Positions 43,529 to 54,624 of a stretch of DNA of 64,000 bases are shown piece by piece. The stretch is from Cocos nucifera (Eukaryota > Streptophyta > Magnoliopsida > Arecales > Arecaceae), in NCBI GenBank assembly GCA_006176705.1, contig QRFJ01004917.1:124001-188000 (forward strand), written 5' to 3'. The position numbers were made by a program, and so were the translations under genes. Each line of letters opens with the position of its first letter. Positions within the stretch are counted from its first letter, which is position 1. The notes under the pieces are model-generated. The model did no database searches and was not told the origin of the DNA. It saw nothing but the letters and a program-made list of their open reading frames with translations.

Positions 43529-45818
43529 TGAAGGAAAAATCCTGATTTTTTGGGTTAGGTTCGTTCAAATCTGATTGGATCAAGAGGCATATTTTAAAAA
43601 TTTTCTCTTAGATCCTAATCAGATCTAATATTTTTTAGATCTAATTTTATGATCTAATAAATAAAAAAATTAAATTAAATTAAATCTAAATTAGTTTTAT
43701 CTTGATATAGGTAATCCGATTACCCGTTGATGATCTTGCTGATTGCCTGAGGTTCTAGATCTAACCATGCAAGCACTTGGCCTCTACCGATATCCACTCA
43801 GGCTGGATCTAGAGATCTTCTCCTTTTCTTTCTTTTCTCCAAAAATTAGATCTGAATCTAATTTGAAAAATCTTCAAAACTCCTTTTGAAGATGTACTGC
43901 TGTCTCTTGTAGTAGGGCTGCCTTCTTGCTTTTCTGTCGTCTTTTGCTTGCCTAAATCGCACCAAACTCGTGCCCAACTTTCCTTGGGCAAGGAGAGGAG
44001 GGAGAGGATCTGAAGCTGGCATGGAAGGGGAGAGGGGCAGCCTTGGGGCATGGCTAGGAGAAAACTTTTTTAAAATGTGGGTGCAGATAGGTCTTTATAT
44101 AGACCCTGCTGTGCCATGCAGTGCCACACCACTCTGACCAATCACGTTGCTTCATGCAATCAGATGTAAATCTGATTGGTGGGATGACATCATCTGATCC
44201 AATCAGATGAAAGACCCATAAATTCATCCTAAGGTGGTGCTTAAGACTGGTCAAAATCTATAGGTGAGGGTCACCTAGTTTGAATCCAAGAAGCAACCTG
44301 GAGTCCCATCCTTATGGGACTCCAGGCATCCCTATCCATGGGCACACGCCATCCTAGGCATGCACCCCCTTTCTTTCCAAAATCTAGTAAGGGGACAATC
44401 CCCTATCTGCTCTCCAATAAGTGCATGACACATGGGCAGATGTCCAAGGGTCAAAGGTCAACGTTTGACCAAAGTCAAAGGACAAGAATTAGCAGGTGAT
44501 GGAAAATGGCAGGTGTTGTCTCAAATTTATCTCATAAATTAAGACAAATCCCTTTTCTGATCTGGACAAGCTCCAGTCAGACCAGGTAAAGGTACCTGAG
44601 TGAGCACAAACTCATTTGGCTCAGTCGAGATAACTTTTAATGATAGAAAAAAAAGAATGTTAGGTTCAATCGTGTGCTAGCATGATTTTCTTGAACCTAA
44701 TTGAATCTAATTCAAATCAATTGAACTGGGTTAGTTCCAATTGATGATATCCAGATCCAAACCCTTATTTGTGTGACCCAGTTAGATTTAGTTCTGTATG
44801 GTAATGGGATATGTCATGATCTCCATCATCGACATCATCGAAACTCTTTCGATGGATCAGAACTCTTCTGATTCAGACAACTAGAATGATCGATCATCTA
44901 AATCATTCTAATTGCTCCCAAAATCCACCAGTGACACCTAGCAGTATATGGTGGCAACCCATCAAAATTGAAAATGAACCTCTCAGGTGCAGCTACTTGT
45001 GTGATTAAGTTCTTCTATCTTGAGCCCCGATCAGATTAGGGTTAAGGTGAACTCGTCAAACCCTAATTTCTATCATATGATTTAATCATTCGATTCAAGT
45101 CTGATGTGAAAACCTTAATAGAAACTCTTTCTATTATTTCACTCTTTGCCATGGCTATGGGCTTATGGACTTGATTCTCATGATCATCATAAGGCCGCTC
45201 CTCATCCACCGAGGTAGATAGATTCCATCTTTGTGCAATCCAATTTCTACAATGAACATGCTGTAGCCAACATACACCTCAGGATTCCGAATGGCTAGGA
45301 GATTGAGTCATGATGTAGTCAAACTATAACACCCTCAAGGTGATCTGTCGATGCACCTTAGGTTAAAGAATTAGACACATCATTGCAGCTTCGAGTCAGT
45401 CATCGACGAGAAGGTAGACTTTCTTATGACTACTCGAGGTGGTCATACTCAGTGCCCTCGTTCTCTAACGAGTATCTATACTCTTACTTCAGTGTCTCTA
45501 CACCATAGACTCAAGACTCCTCTACTATAAAAAAGTGATTGTACACTAACCTTCCCAATCAATCACCATCCTCATGATGATCCTACGGTCCAGAGCATTT
45601 TATGAGTTAATAATGAAAATTCTTATCTTAAATTTTTAACTCTTGAAAATAAGAATTATCATTACCATTAACTCAAGGAATGCATCATAGACACTAAATA
45701 CACACATGTGATAGAAAATAACCCATTTTATTATTTATAGTCAAAATTATAATTTTGCCCTTAGAAGTGTATTACAAGTATTAGCCAATTCTGGCTTCTA
45801 GGGCACACATATCTAATA
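43529..45818 (-). repeat. 5' LTR of E2
   Basis: 2,290 bp, from TGAAGGAAAAATCC (plus strand) to CTAATA, where CTAACA is expected. It has four W-box cores at about 44449-44480 and an 8-bp-stem hairpin with a shortened loop at 44836-44854. Open frames 43809-44051, 44054-44254 and 44314-44499 are chance. Confidence 0.9.
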
Positions 45819-45945
45819 ATAATCATATAATAAGATTTTAGATCTAGGATATTTTAGATTAATTTTGATTGATTTTAATCTTCTATTGTTTGATCTTGAA
45901 AAAGTTTCAAGATCTTGTCCTAAAACCCAAGATTTGGTTCCTTCA
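45819..45945 (+). repeat. 5' LTR of the plus-strand copia element, right part
   Basis: Resumes the LTR interrupted at 25170. Its first ~60 bases (ATAAGATTTTAGATCTAGGA and onward) repeat 25111-25169, so this stretch occurs on both sides of E2. It ends GGTTCCTTCA before the primer site. Confidence 0.8.
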
Positions 45946-47355
45946 ATTAGTATCAGAACCTAGGTTCTTACTACATGATTTTCATGCATGTTTAGATTAT
46001 TTTTTAGATTAGATCTAATTTATAATTTAATTATTAAATTTAAAATTAAAAAATTTAGATCTCACGAACTGCCATAAGGTTGTCCTGTTGTAAGGTTTAT
46101 CCCTTATAGTGAAAAGATTGTCCTAATTCGTGATGATCTGACTCCAATCATAAATTTATTAGATTTGATCTAATTTTATTTATAGTTTAATAGATTTAAA
46201 ATAATTTTAGATCTAAAAATAAAATATTTTAGATTGCACGGACTATCATAATGTTGTCCTATTGTAAGGTTTATCCCTTACAGTGGATAGGTTGTCCTAG
46301 TATGTGCTGATCTAAAATATTAATCATAAAATTTTAGATTAGATCTAAGAGATTTTATTATCTGATTAAAAATATTTTAATATAATTTAATCATCATAAA
46401 CATGTTAGATTTGATCTAGAAAGATTTATAATTGATTATTATTGAAACTATTTCAATTACATAAACCTATTTAGATTAGATCTAAAGTAGTTTTATGTTT
46501 ATTTTACTTGCATATTAATTATGAATCAAACATACAACTTGATTGATAGAATCATATTATAAAAATATTTTATAAATATAAAAATTATTTTCGAAAAGCC
46601 AAACCCTAACTCTCAGTCCAAAACTTAATTAAGAATTAAGAAGTTGTTTGATTAAGTTCAAGGATTGTAAATTGAAGATCCTATGACACAAATCATAATA
46701 CATTGGATTAATGGGTTAGTGGGGATTAGATCCATTAATTGGGTTAGATCTAAGGTTAGATTAAAGAATGGACTTAATTAGAGAATTGACTAAATCTAAT
46801 CAATTATTGTCTTAGATTAGGTCAAGAATTCTCTAGATCAATTATAGTAGTTATAGTTGATCAAGTCCATGTCTTTAACAAGAACCAAATGGACTTGATT
46901 CTTGGCTAAGAGGTCTAGCTCAAACTGTTAGATTGATCTAATCAAGACTAATTAAACTAGTTGGTGTCTAAGGTAAGTTTGGCACATACGATCGGTGGTT
47001 TTTAATTGGCAGCCCTTTTACCTAGTCATTTTTTATGGTGTCTAAGGCAAGCTTTGGCAGACCCTTCCATCGATCTCACATACCTGGCCTTCTTGGTGAG
47101 ATTGAGTTTTGATCAGATCACTTAACAATTTGAGTTGACCCATGTCAGCTATGGATGTACATGGGTGGGCCAACCAAAGTTGAGCTTGGGTATAGTTTAT
47201 GTGATTCTAGTACCCACTATGGAATTAGGATAATTCCTCGAATTGGAGGTAGAGGCTATCAATTTGAATAAAATAGTGGAAGAAATATTTTGATTAAAAT
47301 TCAAATCTTTAGGTTAAATGAATCAATTACTAATTAAATTTTTCTTTATGCAAAC
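45946..47355 (+). other. Copia leader with two hairpin repeats
   Basis: A 1.4-kb untranslated leader. Hairpins TGTAAGG / CCTTA(C,T)A with a 6-base loop are at 46089-46108 and 46263-46282, each set between GTTGTCCT-like words. No gene is seen. It is homologous to 21634-22770. Confidence 0.75.
45948..45960 (+). other. Primer binding site of the plus-strand copia element, eroded
   Basis: TAGTATCAGAACC matches TGGTATCAGAGCC with two G-to-A changes, two bases after the LTR. Confidence 0.85.
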
Positions 47356-48240
47356 ATGACCACTTTTCTATCGCTTCGATCATTATTGGATAATGATAAG
47401 TTGGTGGGACCCAACTTTGATAGCCGGTATTGAAAGTTGAAGATTGTCCTAGAGCATGAACAGATTCTATATGTGCTGATGGATCTTACAGCTGAGGAGC
47501 CAGCTACCAATGTATATGGAACAGTCAGAGATACCTATCAGAAGTGACTCAATGACCGAACCATGGTGCATTGTATTATGCTGGCTGTGATGAGCGATGA
47601 GTTCAGTCGTAAGTTTGAGACAGCTCAACCAAATGAAATGCTCCAAGTGTTGGAGGATTCTTTTGGCACACTTGATGATGTTGAGAGGCACAAGACTAGT
47701 TGTGCCATCTTCAATACCAGAATACGGGATGGTGCTTCTGTCACTGATCATGTATTGAACATGATCAAGCTGATAGAGCGCTTGAGCAAGCTCGACTTTT
47801 TCTTACACAAACAACTTAGGAAAGATGCAATATTGAACTCGCTGCCCAAGTCTTATCTACCATTCCTTATACATTATAGAATGTCAAAGCCTGAAGTGGA
47901 CTACCACGGGTTACTGGGGTTACTTTAGAACTTTGAGAAGGATCACCAACTCCATAAGGAGTCGGTGAACTTAGTGGGAGGTTCGTCTTCTCGTTCTCGA
48001 TTCTTTAGGAAAGGGAAGAAGAATAAGAAGAAGAAAGCCAAGAAGATGCATGTTCATGCTAGGACACCTGTGCAAGCTCAAACCCCAAAGACCAAGCCCG
48101 ATAAGAGTCAAGCCGAATGCTTCTTTTGCAAGAAGTGGGGGCACTGAAAGAGGAACTGTCCTTAGTACATTGCCTCCCTGAACCTGAACAGGCAAAAAAA
48201 GAAGCAAGCTATTGCTAGGTAAGATATTTAAATAATAACT
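47356..48240 (+). pseudogene. Gag of the plus-strand copia element
   Basis: The start at 47356 gives MTTFLSLRSLLDNDKLVGPN. The same frame runs on through VLEDSFGTLDDVERHKTSCA, VTDHVLNMIKLIERLSKLDF, a Lys-rich stretch and the knuckle CFFCKKWGH-stop-KRNC (48118-48159). Five or six internal stops occur; those at 47434, 47545 and 48145 are TGA where Trp is usual, and those at 47926 and 48163 are TAG for Gln. No frameshift is needed, so the gene died by point changes only. Confidence 0.88.
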
Positions 48241-48603
48241 CCTTGCAATTTTTCAATTTGTGATATTACTGACTGGGTATTGGATATCGGTAGCTCTTAC
48301 CATATTTGTAATTTATTGCAGGGGTTGCAGGTCAGTAAAAGATTCGAGTAAGATGAGAGATTCCTGAACGTTGGAGATGGAAGATCAGTTTCAGTTCTAG
48401 CTTTAGAAATTTTGAAACTTATATTTGAATCTCATACCGTTGTTCTTAGTGATTATCATTTTTATCCTAGTTTCTTTTTAAATATTATTTCTGTAGGCCT
48501 TTTGGCCATGAACACTTATGAAATTTCAATAAAGAAATGAGTTTGTAATATCATTGTGAATGGTGTTACTGCTTTCTATGGATAATTAAATAATGGTGTA
48601 TAT
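48241..48603 (+). pseudogene. Protease of the plus-strand copia element
   Basis: In the gag frame: DWVLDIGSSYHICNLLQGLQ, the D-S/T-G-S motif with Ile for Ser/Thr, then FLNVGDGRSVSVLA and LISVGLLA-like NIISVGLLA. Stops at 48349, 48538 and 48586 interrupt it. It would cleave Gag-Pol. Confidence 0.78.
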
Positions 48604-49620
48604 ATGTTATCACAACCAGTTAATGTAGTCTATTCTACTGGCAAGTATCCTAGATTAGATAGTGCATCAGATATCTACTTATTGCACTATAGGCTAGGTC
48701 ATATAAACAAGAATAGGATAAAGAGATTGACTCAGGATGGAATCCTTGAAGTTAATGATTGTGAATCACTTCCAACCTGTGAGTCCTATCTTCTTGGTAA
48801 AGTGACCAAGTCATCTTTTATTGAAAAAGGTGAGAGAGCCGATGAGCTCGTAGGTTTAGTACATACTGATGTATGTGGACCAATGAGCACAAGTGCTAAA
48901 GATGGATATGTCTACTTCATTACTTTTGCAGATGATCTATCTAGATATGGATATGTCTATCTGATAAAATATAAGTCAAATTCTTTTGAAATGTTCAAAT
49001 GATTCTGAAGTAAAGTAGAAAAATAAACTGAAAAGTGTATTAAAACTCTTCGATCTGATTGAGGAGGAGAATACATTTCTGATGAGTTTCTCACATATCT
49101 AGGAGAGAATGAAATTCTCTTTCAATAAACTCCTCCTAGAACACCACAGCATGGTCTGATCCATGATGGGATTTGCCAGCTTGTCGATATCCTTCGGGGG
49201 AATGCACTCGAATCGGCTTATTATATATTAAATAGAGTTTCAAGTAAGTCTGTAGTTAAAATCTCATATGAGATATGGATAGGGCGTAAGCCAGCACTTT
49301 CATACCTTAGGGTTTGGGGGTGCCCGACTTATATCAAACGGTTAGTTACAGACAAACTTGGACTTAGGTCTGATAAGTGTACATTCATAGGATATCCAAA
49401 AGAGATCAAAGGATACTATTTCTACCATGCTGATGAATAGGTGTTCGTCAGCCTTAGGGCGACCTTTTTGGAAAAAGAGTTTCTTGATGAAGAAACTGTT
49501 ACCTCTAAGGTTGAACTTGATGAAGTTCAATAGGTAGAAAGTTTGATACAGAATGTTGAACCTAAGTTGGATTTGATCAGATCAGATTCGAAGCCTAGTA
49601 AATCCGCACCATTAAGATGA
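48604..49620 (+). pseudogene. Integrase of the plus-strand copia element
   Basis: Same frame as gag: LHYRLGHINKNRIKRLTQDG, LPTCESYLLGKVTK (zinc-binding His/Cys set), VHTDVCGPMSTSAKDGYVYF (first Asp), LRSD-stop-GGEYISDEF (second Asp), then a deletion of about 40 bases near 49152 that removes the SERRNR stretch with the catalytic Glu. A short out-of-frame piece (about 49152-49205) is followed by return to the original frame: ESAYYILNRVSSKSVV, GRKPALSYLRVWGCP, FIGYPKEIKGYYFYHADE. Nine stops fall in this domain and its tail. Confidence 0.85.
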
Positions 49621-50620
49621 TCCGATAGAGTACCCTACCATTTGGATAGATACTATGGATTCTTGGTCTAGGATGGTGATCCCATCAAACTCGATGAGAA
49701 TGATAAGAATTCGATCACTTATATGGATGTGATGCAGCGACCCGACTCTGAGAAATGGCTAAAAGCCATGAGATCCAAAATGAATTCCATGAAGGTCAAT
49801 GATGTATGGACATTAGTTGACCCATCTGAAGCGGTTAAACCCATTGGGTGTAAATGGATCTTCAAAAGGAAAAAGAGCATAGACGGAAAGATGGAGACTT
49901 ATAAATCCCATCTGGTTGCCAAGGGGTATCGTCAATGTTATGGTATTGACTATGATGAGACATTCTCCCCTATGGTAATGCTCAAGTCCATTCGGATCAT
50001 GCTTTCCATTGCTGCCCATCTGGACTATGAGATCTGGCAGATGGATGTCAAGGCAACTTTTCAAAATGGAGACCTAACCAAAGAGGTGCATATGATACAA
50101 CCTGAAGGATTCACATGCGTAGATGAGTCCAAGGTGTGCAAGCTTCAGAGATCCATTTATGGATTGAAGCAGGCATCTCGGAGTTGGAACATGCATTTTG
50201 ATAAAGTGATCAAAATGTATGGCTTCGTTAAGAATGGAGAAGAACCTTGCATTTATAAATGAACAAACGGTCCAGCAGTGGTATTCGTTATTTTGTACGT
50301 AGATGATATTCTCTTAATCGAAAATGACATCCCCGTACTACAAGGAATAAAAGTCTGATTGTCATCATAGTTCTCCATGAAGGACTTGGGTGAAGCATCC
50401 TACATCCTAAGGATGAAGATCTATAGAGATAGATCTAAAAGGATGCTTGGTATGTCCCAATCCACGTACATAGAAACCATGCTGAAGAGGTTCAGCATGG
50501 AGAATTTCAAATAGGGCTATCTTTCGATAGGCCAAGGAATTTTTTTCTCTAAGAAGAATGTCCAACAACTCCTGAAAAAAAGAGAGCATATGAGTAGAAT
50601 TTCATATGCTTCGGCAGTGG
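49621..50620 (+). pseudogene. Reverse transcriptase of the plus-strand copia element
   Basis: Open from 49723 to 50262: SEKWLKAMRSKMNSMKVNDV, GCKWIFKRKKSIDGKMETYK, DYDETFSPMVMLKSIRIMLS, QMDVKATFQNGDLTKEV and SIYGLKQASRSWNMHFDKVI. After a TGA at 50260 the frame goes on with VFVILYVDDILLI (Asp pair at 50302-50307) and MKDLGEASYILRMKIYRDRS. Further stops at 50356, 50368 and 50515 fit C-to-T or G-to-A changes. All in the gag frame. Confidence 0.88.
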
Positions 50621-51282
50621 GGTCTATTATGTATGCAATGACATGTGCAAGACTAGACGTGGCATACTCACCAGGAGTAGTGAGTAGATACCGATCTGAC
50701 CCTAGAGAAAATCACTAGAAGGTGGTTAAAACCATCCTTAAGTATTTGAGAAATACTAAGGACCAGTGGTTGGTTTATGGTGAGTCAGATTTGAAGCTTA
50801 TGGGATTTATAGACTCTAGCTTTCAATATGATCATGATGATAGTAAAAGTGTGTCGAGGTATATCTTTACTCTAATTGGTCGAGCCATCTGCTAGAAAAG
50901 TTCTAAGTAGCATACAATGGGTGACTCTGTTTGCGAAGTAGAGTACATGGCAGCATCACATGTAGCAAAAAAAGCTATATGGCTGAGGAAGTTCATCACC
51001 AAGCTCCAAGTCGCACCCTCCATTGATGGTCCTGTCCTGCTCTACTACGACAGTACTAGCGCCATAGCTCAAGCAAAGGAACTGAAGGCACATCAGTGAA
51101 CAAAGCACATTCTGCATCACTTTCATTTAGTCCATGAGATCATGGATCGTGGTGACGTCGACCTTCAAAAGATCGATGGAAAGGAGAACCTAGCCAACTT
51201 CTTCACTAAAGCCCTGGCAATCAAGGAGTTCGACAACCATAAGTCAAAGAAGGATATTAGATACTGTGCCAAGTGGCTTTAG
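50621..51282 (+). pseudogene. RNase H of the plus-strand copia element
   Basis: Still in the gag frame: SIMYAMTCARLDVAYSPGVV, GFIDSSFQYDHDDSKSVSRY, SVCEVEYMAASHVAKKAIWL, LLYYDSTSAIAQAKELKAHQ, HFHLVHEIMDRGDVDLQKID, NLANFFTKAL. Stops at 50716, 50893, 50908 and 51100 are internal; TAG at 51280-51282 after CAKWL is the expected end. The purine tract AGGACAAGTGGGAGT (51281-51295) overlaps the end. Confidence 0.85.
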
Positions 51283-51295
51283 GACAAGTGGGAGT

Positions 51296-52973
51296 TATTG
51301 AAAATTATGTCCCAAAGCCAATCGTCAGTCTATTAATGGTTGAGATATTGTAATTGATTTATTAATTAACGAAAAATATTTTGGCATCTTTTTTCATCAT
51401 AAGTTTACATCTTCTAATGAACTCTATTATTATGATGAAGTCCTTAGGACTATTTAGTTTCGATAAAAAGATGATTTATCGATTAGTCCTTAAATTTATT
51501 CATGACCAAATGATAGGTTATTAATTAGAAGGATAGCATCTATCGAGCATAGATCGCTATATGCCATATAGATTGGTTGTCCTCTTAATCAAGGTGTATG
51601 AAGACACTGGTATGGCATATAGGTGAGATGTATGGGTACATTGTCATAGAATGTGACCAACTCTATAGCATTCTACTATCGAGAATGTCTCTGATGGGAT
51701 ATAGGTATAAGTATCCCTTAGACCTGAGATCACCTTAGTGACTTGCAAGCAATTCATTGTGCTTTGGTATCAAACTAACTAAATTTCTAATTCAGCAATA
51801 GAAGGATTTTGTGCATAGTCAAGTACTTGCAAAGTCGGAGTGTGATCAAGATGGAATTGACCACTCCAAGAGTTGTAGAAGAATGTATCACTATATTTCA
51901 ATATAGCAAAATCTTGGCCAGGATAATCCATCAGATGATTTTGGTATTTTGAAATACAATGTGGACAATCTGATCAAAGTTGATAGTTGAACTCTGATGT
52001 GTCCTACGAGCATTATGGTCAAGAAGATGAATTATATGGAAACTATATCCGCATGGGTTCTAAGGATGGTGTTCTACACCTTCGATCTATCCAACTGTCG
52101 GGTATCATTGCTAGATAGTCACTTCGATTGATACAAAAATTTATTTCTATGCTATCGATTTAGGTTCATATCTATGAGGTCACATATATTTGAGCTTACA
52201 ATCTGATCAAATGGTTGATCATCGATTAAGAATCGTTCTAGGGTTAAACAATCAATACGATTGGAATTTAACCTAGTGCAAGTATTACGGGAGGATCGAT
52301 TAGCAACTGGATTACTATTTGACTTAATTTGATTAAGCCAATATACTGAGATTAAGTCTAATTAAATATGATTTAATTAGATTTAGTTTGAGCTTGATTG
52401 GATCAAGTCCAATTGGTTTATTGGATAAGCAAAGTGCAAGGAAGAACTAGTCCTAGTCTAACTAGGACTCGAATAAACCCAATTTTCTAATTTAATTAAA
52501 AAATAAATCAAAATTTAATCTACTTTAATCTAATTTAATTAAGTCCTTAAATGGGTTAGGATCTTATTTAATTAGATCGGTTTAATCTTGATTTTATTTG
52601 GTTAAAAGATCTTGTTTGACCAAGTCAAAATAGGAGTCCTAATGTGACTACGACTCCCTATCTTCTTGCGCTACCTTGGTCCCAACGCCCCCCATACCTA
52701 TTTTTTAGGTATTTCTCATGAAAATTTCCTTTCTTTCTGATTTTCATGCCCCCTCTCTCCCTCCAAGTCATATTTGAAAGTTAGGTGGAAGACCAAGTCA
52801 AAGGAGGAATTGGTTTTACTTAGGATTCTATGAGATAGAATCCTTATTAACCAAAACATCTTCCCTTGAGTGCTACCCCCTTTTTTAATTAATTCTTATC
52901 TTATTTTATGAAAATAATCTTTTTTTTTTGTGTGCCCTCCCTTGCTGATCCACACCAAAAATTATGGAGGAGG
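51296..52973 (+). repeat. 3' LTR of the plus-strand copia element, truncated by E3
   Basis: Starts TATTGAAAATTATGTCCC (TG to TA at the first pair) and is colinear with 22771-24440. It ends at 52973 in TTATGGAGGAGG, where the family-A copy E3 begins. The rest of the LTR must lie beyond E3. Confidence 0.88.
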
Positions 52974-54624
52974 TGAAGGAAAATCCTAATTTTTTGGGTC
53001 AGGTTCGTTCAGATCTGATTGGATCGAGAGGCATATTTTAAAAATTTTTTCTCAGATCCAGATTAGATCTGATACTTTTTCAGATCTAATTTATAAATTT
53101 ATAATTAAGAAAATAAAACTAAATTAATTTTGAATTAATTTTTATCTTGATCTTGGGTAATCTGATTATCCGTTGATGATCCTGCGGAAGCTCTGAGGTT
53201 CTGGATCTAGCCATGCAAGCGCTTGGCCTCTACCGATATTCACTCAAGTTGGATCTGAAGATCTTCTTCTTCTCTTTCTTTTCTCCAAAAATTAGATCTG
53301 GATCTGATTTAGAGGATCTTCAAAATACCTTCTAAAGATCATCCATCGTCTTTGCAGCAGTGCTGCCTTCTTTCTTTTTCATCAGCCTTTCTTGCTTGAC
53401 TCACACTAATCAGAAGAACCAAACTTTCTTGGGCATGGAGAGGAGGGAGAGGGCCAGATGGTGTCATGGACAAGGGAGAGGGGCAGGCTTGGGGTGTGGC
53501 TTAGATGAACTTTTTGAAAGTGGGTGCAGACAGGGTCTATTTATAGACTCTGCTGTGCCATGCAGTGATGCAACACCCCGGCCAATTGCATTGCTTCGTT
53601 CAATCAGATATAAATTTGATTGGTGGGATGAGAGACCTATGGATTCATCTTAAGATGGTGCCTAAGACTGATCAAAGTCTATAGATGAGGGTCACCTAGT
53701 TTGAATTCAACAAGCAACCTGGAGTCCCATCCGCATGGGACTCCAGCGTCCCTATCCATGGGCGCATGCCATCCTAGGCGTGCACCCTCTTGTTTCTAAT
53801 TTTCAAAGAGGGGACAAGCCCCTATCTACTCTCCAATAAGTGCATGACACATGGGCAGATGTCCAAGGGTCAAAGGTCAATGTTTGACCAATTCAAAGTA
53901 TAAGAATTAGAAGGTGATGAAAAATGGCAGGTGTTGTCTCAAATTTATCTCATAAATTAAGACAATTCTTTTCTGACTTGGACAAGCTCCAGCTCAAGTC
54001 AGACCACGTAAAGGTACCTAAGTGAGCAGAAACTCATTTGGCTCAATCGAAACAACTTTTAAGATAGAAAAAGGAGAATGTTAGGCTCAATCGTGTGCTA
54101 GCACGATTTCCTTGAACCTAATTGAATCTTATTCAAATCAATTGAACTGGATTAGTCTAATTGATGATATCCAAATCCAAACCCTTATTTGTGTGACCCA
54201 GTTAGGTTCAGTTCTATATGGTAATGGGATATGTCATGATCTCCATCATCGACATCATCGAAACTCCTTTCGATGGATCAGAACTTTTCTGATTCAGACA
54301 ACTTAGAATGATCGATCATCTAAATCATTCTAATTGCTTCCAAAATCCATCAGTGACACCTAGCAGCATATGGTGGCAACCCATCAAAACTGAAAATAAA
54401 CTCTCGATGTAGCTACTTGTGTGATTAAGTTCTTCTATCTTGAGCCCCGATCAGATTAGGGTTAAGGTGAACTCGTCAAACCCTAATTTCTATCATATGA
54501 TTTAATCATTCGATTCAAGTCCGATGTGAAAACCTTAATAGAAACTCTTTCTATTATTTCACTCTCTACCATGGCCATGGGCTTATGGACTTGATTCTCA
54601 TGATCATCATAGGGCTGCTCCTCA
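52974..54624 (-). repeat. 3' LTR of E3, outer part
   Basis: Starts TGAAGGAAAATCC and is colinear with 43529-45170. It has three W-box cores at about 53868-53891 and the 8-bp-stem hairpin at 54256-54275. It ends in CTGCTCCTCA, where the solo LTR begins. The open frame 53360-53653 is chance. Confidence 0.88.
54620..54624. repeat. Left target duplication CCTCA of the solo LTR
   Basis: CCTCA precedes the solo LTR and is repeated at 56892-56896. Confidence 0.92.

Larger units (their letters stand above)
25171..45818 (-). mobile_element. Family-A copia element, copy E2, containing copy E1
   Basis: Minus-strand order: 5' LTR (45818-43529), primer site (43526-43513), leader, gag-protease (about 41665-40390), integrase (about 40390-39490), RT (about 39350-38200), RNase H (about 38200-37720), purine tract, then the 3' LTR (37693-36415 plus 25989-25171), split by copy E1. 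Many stops and shifts, a lost gag start and changed active sites make it inactive. The flanks do not give a 5-bp duplication; instead about 60 bp of the host LTR occurs on both sides. Confidence 0.88.
22771..52973 (+). mobile_element. Plus-strand copia element with nested insertions, point-mutated
   Basis: The 5' LTR (22771-25170 and 45819-45945) is split by family-A copy E2. Then come a primer site (45948-45960), leader, gag-pol (47356-51282), purine tract and the 3' LTR (51296-52973), which is cut by copy E3. Internal order gag, protease, integrase, RT, RNase H defines Ty1/copia. It was itself inserted into the leader of a related copia copy; TTTAA precedes it but the other junction is not visible. 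The end of the 3' LTR lies beyond the window. Confidence 0.88.
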
